Source of the DNA: Melittangium boletus DSM 14713
Lineage (GTDB): Bacteria; Myxococcota; Myxococcia; Myxococcales; Myxococcaceae
DNA: 64,000 bases
Assembly: GCF_002305855.1 (NCBI RefSeq)
Contig: NZ_CP022163.1
Location: 6,572,292-6,636,291, forward strand
Direction of reading: 5' to 3'
Shown: piece by piece, positions 9,901 to 16,679 of the stretch
How positions within the stretch are numbered: the stretch's first letter is position 1
How the letters are laid out: the number at the start of each line of letters is the position of its first letter
The notes under the pieces: model-generated
Told to the model about the DNA's origin: nothing
The model's input: the letters and a program-made list of their open reading frames with translations, nothing else
Databases searched by the model: none
Made by a program: the position numbers and the translations under genes

Positions 9901-12252
9901 GTCATCAACAACTGGACCCAGCCCCTTCCAGACAGCCTGGAGCTCGTCCGCCGGGGCTTCCACCACTCGCTCCAGGCCAGTGAGCACCAGATCGCGAGCT
10001 TCTGCTGCAGCCACATCGTCTCGCTCCGGCTCACGCTGGGGCACGACCTGGAGGACGTCTACCAGGAGTCGGTCGCGCGTCTGGCCTTCCTGCGCAAGAC
10101 GGGCTTTCCAGACATGCAGTTCGTCCTCATCCACATCCAGCGCTACGTGCAGCAGCTGCGCGGCCTCTCCCCGTCGTTCGGCTCGCTGAACGGGGAGGAC
10201 TTCGACGAGAAGTCCTTCGAGGCCGGGCTGACCCCCGCCCGGATGAGCACCATGCGGTGCTGGTACTGGCTCTTCAAGATGCAGGCGCGCTTCCTGAGTG
10301 GCGCCTACGCCGAGGCGCGCGAGGCGGGGGCCCGGGCCGCCGAGCTGGCCTGGTCCTCGCTCGGCCAGATCCAGCTCCTGGACTTCCACCTCTTCCGCGC
10401 CCTGACCCTGGCGGCCTGCTACGGGAAGATGGCTCCCGATGAACGGCCCCAGGCCCTGGCGGCCCTCCACGAGCACCAGCAACAGCTCGCCGAATGGGCC
10501 AGCCACCAGCCCGCGACCTTCCGCGCCCCCGAGCGGATGGTGTCCGGGGAGCTGGCCCGCATCGCGGACCGGGAAGGCGATGCCCTGCGCGCCTACGAGG
10601 AAGCACACCAGTCCGCCCAGGAGCACGGCTTCATCCAGAACGTCGCCCTGGCCAGCGAACTCACCGCCCGCTTCTTGTACGAGCGGAAGGTGCCGACCCT
10701 CGCCGACACCTGCGCCCGCAGGGCCCGGGAGGCATGGCTGCGCTGGGGCGCCAGGGGCAGGGTGAAGCACCTGGACTCCGAGTGGCCACACCTGGCCGCC
10801 TCCCTGTCACCCGCGGAGACCGCCACCGATACGGACTCCACGCAGATCGACGCACTCACCCTCGTCAAGGCCCAGCAGGCCATCTCCCGCGAGATCGTCC
10901 TCGAGCGGCTGGCGGCCACGCTGCTGCGCGCCGCCCTCGAGAACGCCGGGGCCCAGCGTGGCGCCCTTTTGCTGCCTCGCGGCGACACGCTCTCCGTGGT
11001 CGCCCTCGTGGGCACTTCGCCGGAGGACTCCGCCTCCCCGCCGGACGACTCCCGGCTGCCCTGGACCCTCCTTTCCTACGTCAGGAGGACCCGCGAGCAC
11101 GTGCTCCTCGGCGATGCCTCCCAGCCCCATCCCTTCTCGTCCGATCGCTGGCTCGAGCACGGCGGCGCCCGCTCCGTGCTCTGCCTGCCCCTGCTGCGCC
11201 AGGAGGACTTCCGCGGCGTGCTGTACCTGGAGAACGGACTGGCCACCAACGCCTTCACCCCCTCCCGCCTCACGCTGCTCGAACACCTCGCCTCCCAGGC
11301 CGTCATTTCCCTCGAGAACGCCCAGCTCTACGCCGAGGTCCAGCGCGCGGAGGCCGCGCTGCGCGGTGCCAATGAAGAGCTGGAGAAGCGCGTGGAGGAG
11401 CGCACGCGCGAGCTCAAGCAGGCCCAGGCTCGCCTGGTGGATTCCGCGCGCGGGGCCGGCATGGCCGAGGTCGCCGCCAACGTGCTGCACAACGTCGGCA
11501 ACGTCCTCACCAGCGCCGTCATCAACCTCCAGACCATGGTCGAGACGGTGAATGCCTCACGCGTGGGCCGGGTCAAGCAGGCCAGCATCCTCCTCGAGGA
11601 GCACTCCGGTGGGCTGGTGGACTTCCTCACCCGCGATCCGCGCGGAACCCAGCTGCCTTCCTATCTCTCCGCGCTCGGCGACGAGCTGCTCCGTGAGCAG
11701 AAGACGCTCCAGGAGAGCATGGGCGCCATGGGCAAGCACATCGAGCACATCCGCGCGATCGTCCAGGTCCAGCAAATCTACGCGCGCAACACGCTCGTCC
11801 TCGAGGAGTGCGATCTCCCGCGGCTCATCGACGAGGCCCTGAGCATCCAGCTGCCCTCCCTCCAACGCCACGGCATCACCCTCACCCGGGAGCTCCCGCC
11901 CCTGCTCAGGGTGAGGCTCGATAAGCACAAGGTGGTGCAGATCCTCGTCAATCTCATCAGCAACGCCAAGAACGCCATGCTCGCCCTCCCTTCGCGGCAG
12001 CGCCTCCTGCACGTTCAGCTCGACGCGGAGGGCAACAGGGCCCGGATCCAGATCGTGGACAATGGCATGGGCATCGCTCCGGAGATCCGCGAGCGGCTCT
12101 TCTCTCAGGGCTTCACGACCCGGGAGGGTGGACATGGCTTGGGCCTGCACTCCAGCGCGCTCACGGCGAAGATGCTCGGAGGCAGTCTCTCCCTGGAGAG
12201 CGAGGGGCCGGGTAGGGGAGCCACGGCCACCCTCGAACTGCCCCTCACGTAG
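6973..12252 (+). CDS. Trifunctional Ser/Thr protein kinase - AAA ATPase - GAF - sensor histidine kinase
   Basis: The 1759-residue cytoplasmic signalling protein has an N-terminal Hanks kinase domain (residues about 8-275) with VIHKDLKPSN near 125, RLIDFGT and an APE-equivalent MSPEQ, all intact. An AAA_16/STAND-type ATPase follows (GYSGIGKSS Walker A near 327, LFMDDLQWAD Walker B near 454), then about 700 residues of helical TPR-like sequence and a GAF domain (about 1310-1450). A histidine kinase core has His near 1506 in VLHNVGNV, then NLISNAKNAM and DNGMGIAP nucleotide-binding boxes. Start 6973 (MLHLPGYTL) matches family N-termini; an in-frame ATG at 6904 adds 23 residues. This orphan has no adjacent regulator, and a hairpin 30 bases past the stop could end its transcript. 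Confidence 0.92.
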   Translation: MLHLPGYTLRGAIKATRTNLLFHAVRDADGLPLILKTPLATFLGPRELERYRREFSILQRLRDVRGVTRVHACERFHERPVLLLEVVEGTPLSELTGRPFEVVRALELALSLTATLAEIHRRGVIHKDLKPSNIIVTPSGDTRLIDFGTATLQLVEHVDAAPGALIEGTLAYMSPEQTGRMNRPVDYRTDLYSLGVTLYELLTGSRPFHGRDALEWFHAHMAQAPQPPLERVPGLPSVLSAIVLKLLAKVAEERYQSADGLIADLERCRDNLRRGVHEDFPLGVHDDPIHFQLPQGLYGRGAEVAALRQGFERVARNGRPELILVHGYSGIGKSSLVNELHKPVVRQRGFFLSGKFEQFQQDIPYATLAQAIRGLTQQLLASTNEELARWCSQLNEAWEGQGQVLVDVMPQLGLVVGKQPPVQELPPSEAQHRFHRVFREFLGVFATSEHPLVLFMDDLQWADLASLQFLHHLLFHPETPPVLLIGAFRDNEVGPTHPLTNTLEALRKTGARVTALQLEPLSLDEVRQLVADTLPGAGAEVIEPLSALAREKTGGNPFFLLQFLRTLHQDGLLVRTPEGPWSWNAEATRARGYSDNVVDFMADKLRQLPMGTQHLLRLAACAGNSFPLQMLGLLSHLPEPSAVEQGLEPALREGMLVRASPDQYRFLHDRIQQAAHALVPEQERKAVHLRIGRWLLESLPPESVREKLFDVVSHLSAGAELIETAEERLRVAILNAEAGRKAKDSTAFRSAVAYLTTAFQLFPGDPWETEPQWAFKIQLDRATCEFMTGNAAEARRLVEELRPRASTRADTAAVYRLRSHLHVAASEIPQAMACLVECLAQMGLPLSPRPAWEEVVAANEEVWALLGERPIERLVDMPLMTDPDMEAVMSVLGSLSAPAYFTNHHLLIVILCRMVSLSIRHGNNASSAHAYAWYGVVLGPIFKRYRDAYAFGQLAWALVERHDLSAIRGRILYIQEVINNWTQPLPDSLELVRRGFHHSLQASEHQIASFCCSHIVSLRLTLGHDLEDVYQESVARLAFLRKTGFPDMQFVLIHIQRYVQQLRGLSPSFGSLNGEDFDEKSFEAGLTPARMSTMRCWYWLFKMQARFLSGAYAEAREAGARAAELAWSSLGQIQLLDFHLFRALTLAACYGKMAPDERPQALAALHEHQQQLAEWASHQPATFRAPERMVSGELARIADREGDALRAYEEAHQSAQEHGFIQNVALASELTARFLYERKVPTLADTCARRAREAWLRWGARGRVKHLDSEWPHLAASLSPAETATDTDSTQIDALTLVKAQQAISREIVLERLAATLLRAALENAGAQRGALLLPRGDTLSVVALVGTSPEDSASPPDDSRLPWTLLSYVRRTREHVLLGDASQPHPFSSDRWLEHGGARSVLCLPLLRQEDFRGVLYLENGLATNAFTPSRLTLLEHLASQAVISLENAQLYAEVQRAEAALRGANEELEKRVEERTRELKQAQARLVDSARGAGMAEVAANVLHNVGNVLTSAVINLQTMVETVNASRVGRVKQASILLEEHSGGLVDFLTRDPRGTQLPSYLSALGDELLREQKTLQESMGAMGKHIEHIRAIVQVQQIYARNTLVLEECDLPRLIDEALSIQLPSLQRHGITLTRELPPLLRVRLDKHKVVQILVNLISNAKNAMLALPSRQRLLHVQLDAEGNRARIQIVDNGMGIAPEIRERLFSQGFTTREGGHGLGLHSSALTAKMLGGSLSLESEGPGRGATATLELPLT

Positions 12253-12282
12253 TCCCACGCCGCGCGTTCGGCCAGAGAAAGG

Positions 12283-12318
12283 AAAAAGTCCAGCAACCCT
12301 TTCGGATTGCTGGGCTTT
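12283..12318. terminator. Hairpin terminator next to tRNA-Asp fragment copy 2
   Basis: CCAGCAATCC and GGGTTGCTGG pair around GAAA on the minus strand, followed by CTTTTTCC. On the plus strand the same hairpin is followed by CTTTCCTT and lies 30 bases after the giant kinase stop, so it can serve both directions. It is almost identical to the hairpin after the intact tRNA-Asp at 15083-15116. Confidence 0.75.
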
Positions 12319-12321
12319 CCT

Positions 12322-12349
12322 TGGCGAGGAGTACGGGACTTGAACCCGT
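12322..12349 (-). repeat. tRNA-Asp 3'-end fragment, copy 2 (28 nt)
   Basis: The 28 bases are identical to 15123-15150: encoded CCA, acceptor 3' strand, and the T-arm up to its 5' strand. Identity stops abruptly at 12350, where the anticodon arm should begin. The adjoining terminator hairpin is also shared with the intact locus. This is an apparent attachment-site or tRNA-gene relic. Confidence 0.85.
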
Positions 12350-12642
12350 TTCAATAAACCGTGAAGACGACAAGCGCGATGAGGTTGCCTTGCCCTGAGC
12401 TGATGACGCCATGCGTCCCAGTTGCTCCCGCCGCGGATGATGCACCTCCCCAATCCCTCACGTGAGGCGAAATGTTCCGCCACTGAACATTTCCATCCGC
12501 ATCGATATTTTGCCTTTGGGGTATACTTGTTTTTCTTGATTTGCTGGATGATGGTGATCCATAGTCCGTCGCGTTCTCCGCGTCCCGTCCCCCTGTCACT
12601 CGGCGCGGAGGAAATAGCCCTTTGCCCCTTGAGAAGACAGAC
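12350..12642. other. AT-richer intergenic region before the protease gene
   Basis: No convincing gene is seen. Base composition drops clearly below the surroundings between about 12470 and 12560 (runs such as ATCGATATTTTG and TTGTTTTTCTTGATTT). A TATACT hexamer at 12522-12527 is a good -10 candidate for the protease gene, but no good -35 element lies at the right distance, so an activator or another sigma factor may be needed. Confidence 0.5.
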
Positions 12643-14220
12643 ATGAAGATCTTGAAGCGCAGTGCGCTGTCCACCGTGACGGCGTTGTTCGCCAGCATCA
12701 CCGCCGTGAATGGATTGCCGGTCACCGCCCATGCGGCTCCCTCCGAGGAGAGCGTGAGCGAGTCGGAGGCGGCGCGGGAGATGTTCTCCGCGATGCGTCG
12801 TGACCTGAATGTCGGAGAGGAGCAGCTGCGGCGCCGGCTGGCGTTCGAGGCGATCGCACCGGCCATGGAGAAGGATCTGCGAGCGCAGCTGGGCGAGAGC
12901 TTTGGCGGGTCCTGGCTGAACGAGGAGGGCACCCAGCTCATCGTCGCTGTCACGGACGAGGCCAGCGCCGCGCGCGTTCGTCGCGCTGGCGCCGAGCCGC
13001 GGCTCGTCAAGTACAGCAAGGCGCAGCTGGACCGCGCCATGGCGGATCTGGACCGCAACGCCGCGAGCGCCCCCTCCTCCGTGCACTCCTGGTACGTGGA
13101 CGTCGCCACCAACAGCGTCGTCGTGCAGGCCGAGAGTGGCACGAGCCTGATGGCTTCGCGCGCCCAGGCCTTCGCCTCCCTGAGCAGCGGCGCCAAGGAC
13201 GGAATGGTCCGCGTGGAGGCCTCCACCCAGGCCCCCCGCCCGGCGTATGACTTGCGCGGCGGTGAGGTCTACCTCATCGGTGATGGCGCCAATGGCTCCT
13301 ACGGCGTCTGCTCGGTGGGTTTCTCCGTGCAGGGCGGCTTCGTCACCGCGGGACACTGTGGTTCGGCGGGCGCCCCCACCAAGTCGGGCAATGGCACGGC
13401 GCAGGGGACCTTCCGGGCCTCGACCTTCCCCACCAATGACTGGGCGTGGGTGGCGACCAACAGCTCGTGGACGCCACGGCCCTGGGTGTATAACTACAGC
13501 AACGCGAACGTGCTCGTGTCCGGCTCCACCGAGGCGGGAATCGGCGCGTCCATCTGCCGCTCCGGCCAGACGACCCAGTGGCGCTGCGGCACGCTTCAGG
13601 CCACCAACGTCACCGTCAACTACTCCAACGGCCCCGTCTATGGCCTGGCGCGCACCAACGCGTGCGCCAACCCCGGAGATTCCGGTGGCTCGGTCCTCTC
13701 CGGCAACCAGGCGCAGGGCGTGACCTCGGGCATCGCGGGCGGCTGCGAAAGCGCCAGCCCCCAGACGTTCTACCAGCCCGTCAATCCCATCCTCAGGGCG
13801 TACGGCCTCACGCTCATCACGAGCGGTGGCGGTAGCGGCGCCACCAAGGGGTTGGTTTCGCGCATGAACGGCAAGTGCATCGACGTGCCCAACGGTAACT
13901 TCGCCGATGGCGTCCAGGTGCGGATGTGGGGCTGCAATGGCTCCAACGCCCAGCTGTTCACCTGGTCGGGTGAGCGGTTGACGATTGGCGGCAAGTGCCT
14001 GGACGTGTCGGGTGCCTCGACGGCCAACGGCACCCGTATCCAGCTCGCCAACTGCAACGGCAATCGCGCCCAGGACTTCGTGCTGAGCGCCGCGGGCGAC
14101 CTGGTCAGCTACCTCGCCAACAAGTGCGTGGACATCGAGGGGTTCAACGCCAACGACGACGCCAAGCTGAGCATCTATACCTGCACCGGCACGTCGAACC
14201 AGAAGTGGGACTTCAAGTAG
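12643..14220 (+). CDS. Secreted streptogrisin-like S1 serine protease with C-terminal ricin-type lectin domain
   Basis: The 525-residue protein begins MKILKRSALSTV with a signal peptide probably cleaved after AHA (about residue 32). Residues 35-195 resemble the alpha-lytic/streptogrisin pro-region that acts as folding chaperone. The mature chymotrypsin-fold domain shows the triad: His238 in TAGHCG, Asp266 in TNDWAWV, Ser347 in NPGDSGGS. After a GGGSG linker near residue 395, about 130 residues form a ricin B-type beta-trefoil with repeated QxW/QxF ends (AQLFTW, AQDFVL, NQKWDF). It is likely an extracellular lytic enzyme that binds glycans of prey or debris; that role is inference. The start is supported by GAGAAG seven bases upstream. 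It lies between two tRNA-Asp repeats. Confidence 0.92.
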   Translation: MKILKRSALSTVTALFASITAVNGLPVTAHAAPSEESVSESEAAREMFSAMRRDLNVGEEQLRRRLAFEAIAPAMEKDLRAQLGESFGGSWLNEEGTQLIVAVTDEASAARVRRAGAEPRLVKYSKAQLDRAMADLDRNAASAPSSVHSWYVDVATNSVVVQAESGTSLMASRAQAFASLSSGAKDGMVRVEASTQAPRPAYDLRGGEVYLIGDGANGSYGVCSVGFSVQGGFVTAGHCGSAGAPTKSGNGTAQGTFRASTFPTNDWAWVATNSSWTPRPWVYNYSNANVLVSGSTEAGIGASICRSGQTTQWRCGTLQATNVTVNYSNGPVYGLARTNACANPGDSGGSVLSGNQAQGVTSGIAGGCESASPQTFYQPVNPILRAYGLTLITSGGGSGATKGLVSRMNGKCIDVPNGNFADGVQVRMWGCNGSNAQLFTWSGERLTIGGKCLDVSGASTANGTRIQLANCNGNRAQDFVLSAAGDLVSYLANKCVDIEGFNANDDAKLSIYTCTGTSNQKWDFK

Positions 14221-14259
14221 CCCATTGCCCGCTGGAGGGGCACGCGTTCCCCGGTCAAG

Positions 14260-14288
14260 CGCAGCTCACGAGAAGGCCGTGAGCTGCG
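14260..14288 (+). terminator. Hairpin downstream of the protease-lectin gene
   Basis: The ten-base arms CGCAGCTCAC and GTGAGCTGCG are perfectly complementary around a nine-base loop, 40 bases after the protease stop. There is no T tract, so it may act as a Rho-dependent stop or RNA-stabilising hairpin. Confidence 0.45.
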
Positions 14289-14363
14289 ACATCCCCAGGC
14301 TGAGCACGCGTGCAATGCCGCGACGCCTCAAGCGGCAAAATGTACTGCCGGGCGCGGCGCGGA

Positions 14364-14963
14364 TCATGCCGGCTCATTTGTCACAGATGAGCCGTTTCCA
14401 GTCCGCCGGTTATCCGTGCGCATCAGTCCATAGTAGACCGAGTTGCGGAAAGCGCCGTTGTAATAACAATCTTCGCGGAAGCGGCCTTCTTCCCGGAAGC
14501 CGGCCGATTCCAGCAGCTTTCCGGAGGCGTTGTTGTCGGCGTCAGTAATGGCCAGGATCGTGTGCAGGTGCATGCGCTCAAAGCCGTAGTCCACTACAGC
14601 CGCCAGCGCTTCGCGCATGATGCCCCGGCGGTGATAATCGCGCCGCAGGGAATAGCCCACCTCGGCGCGGCGATGCTCCGGCAGGATGTCTACATAGCCG
14701 ATCAGCCCGATGGCCTCGCCGCTTTCCCGCCACTCCATCGCCCAGTTGATGCGCTCGCCCTTTTGTAGGGCTTCCCCCATCATGTGCAGCAGGGCGCGCA
14801 CGTCGTCCTCGCTTTTCGCGATGGGCCGCGGGATGTAGCGCATCACTTCCGGATCGGACCGCATGGGCAGCAGCGCGGCGGCATCCGCATCGCAGGGCCG
14901 GCGCAGGATGAGCCGCGGTGTATGTAAAACTGGAAAGGGATCGAAAGAATGTGTGTCCATCAT
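14364..14963 (-). CDS. GNAT family N-acetyltransferase (RimJ/RimL type)
   Basis: The 199-residue protein opens with the RimJ/RimL-type HTPRLILRRP motif near residue 14. It has the acetyl-CoA loop region around RRDYHRRGIMREAL (about 106-119) and the late motif NNASGKLLESAGF, so it probably acetylates an amino group of a protein terminus or small molecule; the substrate is unknown. Either of two consecutive ATGs (14963, 14960) may be the start; no good ribosome-binding site is visible. Third codon positions are visibly less GC-rich than in neighbours (TGT TAT, GGA CTG, ACT GGA, TCA TCT), indicating recent transfer. It lies inside the tRNA-Asp-bounded region, converging with the protease gene. 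Confidence 0.85.
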   Translation of the reverse strand: MMDTHSFDPFPVLHTPRLILRRPCDADAAALLPMRSDPEVMRYIPRPIAKSEDDVRALLHMMGEALQKGERINWAMEWRESGEAIGLIGYVDILPEHRRAEVGYSLRRDYHRRGIMREALAAVVDYGFERMHLHTILAITDADNNASGKLLESAGFREEGRFREDCYYNGAFRNSVYYGLMRTDNRRTGNGSSVTNEPA

Positions 14964-15082
14964 GGGAGGTCGCGATGCGCTTGTTGGTGCGCCGCGGCGG
15001 CAAGCTCAAGGTCCGGCGCACCCTCTGGCAGGGGGTGACGGGACTCCCCAATGGTGGCCAGGAAAGAGGGCACGGGACAAAG

Positions 15083-15116
15083 AAAAAGCCCAGCAACCCT
15101 TTCGGATTGCTGGGCT
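15083..15116 (-). terminator. Intrinsic terminator of the tRNA-Val/tRNA-Asp operon
   Basis: Read on the minus strand, AAGCCCAGCAATCC pairs with GGGTTGCTGGGCTT around GAAA and is followed by TTTCTTTGTC. It begins seven bases after the CCA of tRNA-Asp. A near-identical copy lies at 12283-12318. Confidence 0.85.
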
Positions 15117-15122
15117 TCTCTT

Positions 15123-15199
<77 letters not shown>

Positions 15200-15216
15200 A
15201 CAACCGTACGACTGCT

Positions 15217-15288
15217 TGGGCGGAACAGGGATTGAACCTGTGACCCTCGCCTTGTAAGGGCGACGCTCTACCGCTGAGCTATCCGCCC
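15217..15288 (-). tRNA. tRNA-Val (anticodon UAC)
   Basis: The 72-nt cloverleaf has acceptor GGGCGGA/TCCGCCC, D-arm GCTC-AGCGGTA-GAGC, anticodon stem TCGCC/GGCGA with loop CTTACAA, T-arm ACAGG-TTCAATC-CCTGT and discriminator A. CCA is not encoded, unlike in the neighbouring tRNA-Asp. Confidence 0.97.
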
Positions 15289-15319
15289 TTCTGGGCGTCA
15301 CCGCGTTGCGACGGGGCGG

Positions 15320-15348
15320 CTTTTATCGGCCGCATCCGTCCCTGTCAA
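15320..15348 (-). promoter_or_regulatory. Sigma-70-type promoter for the tRNA operon
   Basis: On the minus strand TTGACA (15343-15348) is followed by a 17-base spacer and TAAAAG (15320-15325). The -10 lies 31 bases upstream of the tRNA-Val 5' end. A perfect -35 and ideal spacing make this the best promoter in the window. Confidence 0.8.
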
Positions 15349-15479
15349 GCCTACGCTTTTCAGCGACGAATCATTCCAGCGCTCCCCGACTCGGGCGTTG
15401 ACCGGGGCCATTCCTCCTGCCAACCCTCGGTCCCGCCCGCTCCCCGATGAGGAGGGCGGGCTGACACGGAGCCCCCGCC

Positions 15480-16517
15480 TTGAACGACCGTCTCCTCCGC
15501 GCCGCGCGCCGCCAGCCCACCGACACCACCCCCGTGTGGCTCATGCGCCAGGCCGGCCGCTACCTGCCCGAGTACCGGGCCATCCGCGGCAACATCGCCT
15601 TCCTCGACCTGTGCAAGCACCCGGACCTGGCCGCCGAGGTCACCGTCCAGCCCATCACCCGTCTGGGCGTGGATGCCGCCATCATCTTCTCGGACATCCT
15701 CATTCCCGTGGAGGCCATGGGCATCGAGCTGGAGCTGGGCGACAAGGGGCCTCATTTTCCCAACCCCCTGCGCTCCGCCGCGGACATCGACAAGCTGGGC
15801 ATCCCCGACCCCGTCGAGGGCACCGGCTTCGTCGCCGAGGCGATCCGCCGCACCCGCCGCGCCCTCAATGACTCGGTGCCCGTCATCGGCTTCTGTGGCG
15901 CCCCCTTCACCCTCGCCGCGTACATGGTCGAGGGCGGCGGCTCCAAGAGCTACATCCACATCAAGCGGATGCTCTTCGAGCAGCCCCAGCTCGTGCACAC
16001 GCTCTTCGAGAAGCTCACGCGCACGCTCGTTCCCTACCTGCTCATGCAGGTGGAGGCCGGCGCGAGCATCGTTCAGATCTTCGACTCGTGGGGCGGGGAG
16101 CTCTCTCCCTGGGACTACGAGCGCTTCTGCCTGCCGTACCTCACTCGCATGGTGAAGGAGGTGCAGGCGCGCGGTGTGCCCGTCATCGTCTTCGGCACCG
16201 GCATGTCCAACCACCTGCCCCTGCTCAAGCGCACCGGCGCGGACGTCATCGGCCAGGACTGGCGCACCCCCATCGACGAGGCCCGGCGCGTGCTCGGCCC
16301 CGACGTGGCCGTGCAGGGCAACCTGGATCCGCTCCACCTCTTCCTGCCTCGCGAGGAGTTGGAGGCGCGCGTGGTGGACATCCTCCAGCGCGCGGGCCCC
16401 GTGGGTCACATCTGCAACCTGGGCCACGGCATCCTTCCGCCCACGGACCCGGAGGCCGCGAAGTTCTTCGTCGACGCCGTCCACAAGCACGGCTTCGCGC
16501 TGCGTCAGGGCTCCTGA
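15480..16517 (+). CDS. hemE: Uroporphyrinogen decarboxylase
   Basis: The 345-residue cytoplasmic enzyme removes four carboxyl groups from uroporphyrinogen III to give coproporphyrinogen III in haem synthesis. The N-terminal signature PVWLMRQAGRYLPEYR (residues 18-33) includes the substrate-binding arginines; the GFCGAPFTLAAYMVEG signature (near 138) and HICNLGHGI (near 312) are also present. Family length is normal and no frameshift is seen. The start is TTG at 15480 (NDRLLRAARRQP), which fits family N-termini; no ATG is suitable. It stands alone after the tRNA pair, 160 bases before fadI. Confidence 0.96.
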   Translation: MNDRLLRAARRQPTDTTPVWLMRQAGRYLPEYRAIRGNIAFLDLCKHPDLAAEVTVQPITRLGVDAAIIFSDILIPVEAMGIELELGDKGPHFPNPLRSAADIDKLGIPDPVEGTGFVAEAIRRTRRALNDSVPVIGFCGAPFTLAAYMVEGGGSKSYIHIKRMLFEQPQLVHTLFEKLTRTLVPYLLMQVEAGASIVQIFDSWGGELSPWDYERFCLPYLTRMVKEVQARGVPVIVFGTGMSNHLPLLKRTGADVIGQDWRTPIDEARRVLGPDVAVQGNLDPLHLFLPREELEARVVDILQRAGPVGHICNLGHGILPPTDPEAAKFFVDAVHKHGFALRQGS

Positions 16518-16594
16518 GCCGCTGGGAGTGTGCGGTGGCCGACAGCCCTCCGCGGGCCTCCCCTCCAAGCGAGTGAACAGGGCAGGGGAGGGCG

Positions 16595-16610
16595 TTGATT
16601 CCAGAATCAA
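16595..16610. promoter_or_regulatory. Palindromic operator candidate upstream of fadIJ
   Basis: TTGATTC-CA-GAATCAA is a perfect 16-bp palindrome, ending seven bases before the -35 of the fadI promoter. It is suited to a dimeric repressor or activator such as a TetR- or GntR-type fatty-acid regulator; the protein is unknown. Confidence 0.5.
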
Positions 16611-16617
16611 TCTTCCG

Positions 16618-16646
16618 TTGACGCGCCGCACCACCCGTCATTAGAA
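16618..16646 (+). promoter_or_regulatory. Promoter of fadIJ
   Basis: TTGACG (16618-16623), a 17-base spacer and TTAGAA (16641-16646), 34 bases before the fadI start. The ribosome-binding site AAGGTGAGG precedes the ATG. Confidence 0.6.
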
Positions 16647-16679
16647 GCGCCTCACCCCGCAGGACAAGGTGAGGCACAC

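Noticed and set aside
6868..10791. A 1307-codon open frame opposite the giant kinase gene
   Set aside because: It is the antisense shadow of strongly biased coding sequence; its translation is rich in Gly, Glu, His and Leu with no domain, and the plus strand has unmistakable kinase motifs.
12522..12527. TATACT as a promoter of the protease-lectin gene
   Set aside because: Good -10 hexamer but no acceptable -35 at 16-18 bases; kept only as a note in the intergenic entry.
4601..15122. A complete prophage or integrative element
   Set aside because: No integrase, relaxase, capsid, lysis or regulatory phage genes are present between the tRNA repeats.
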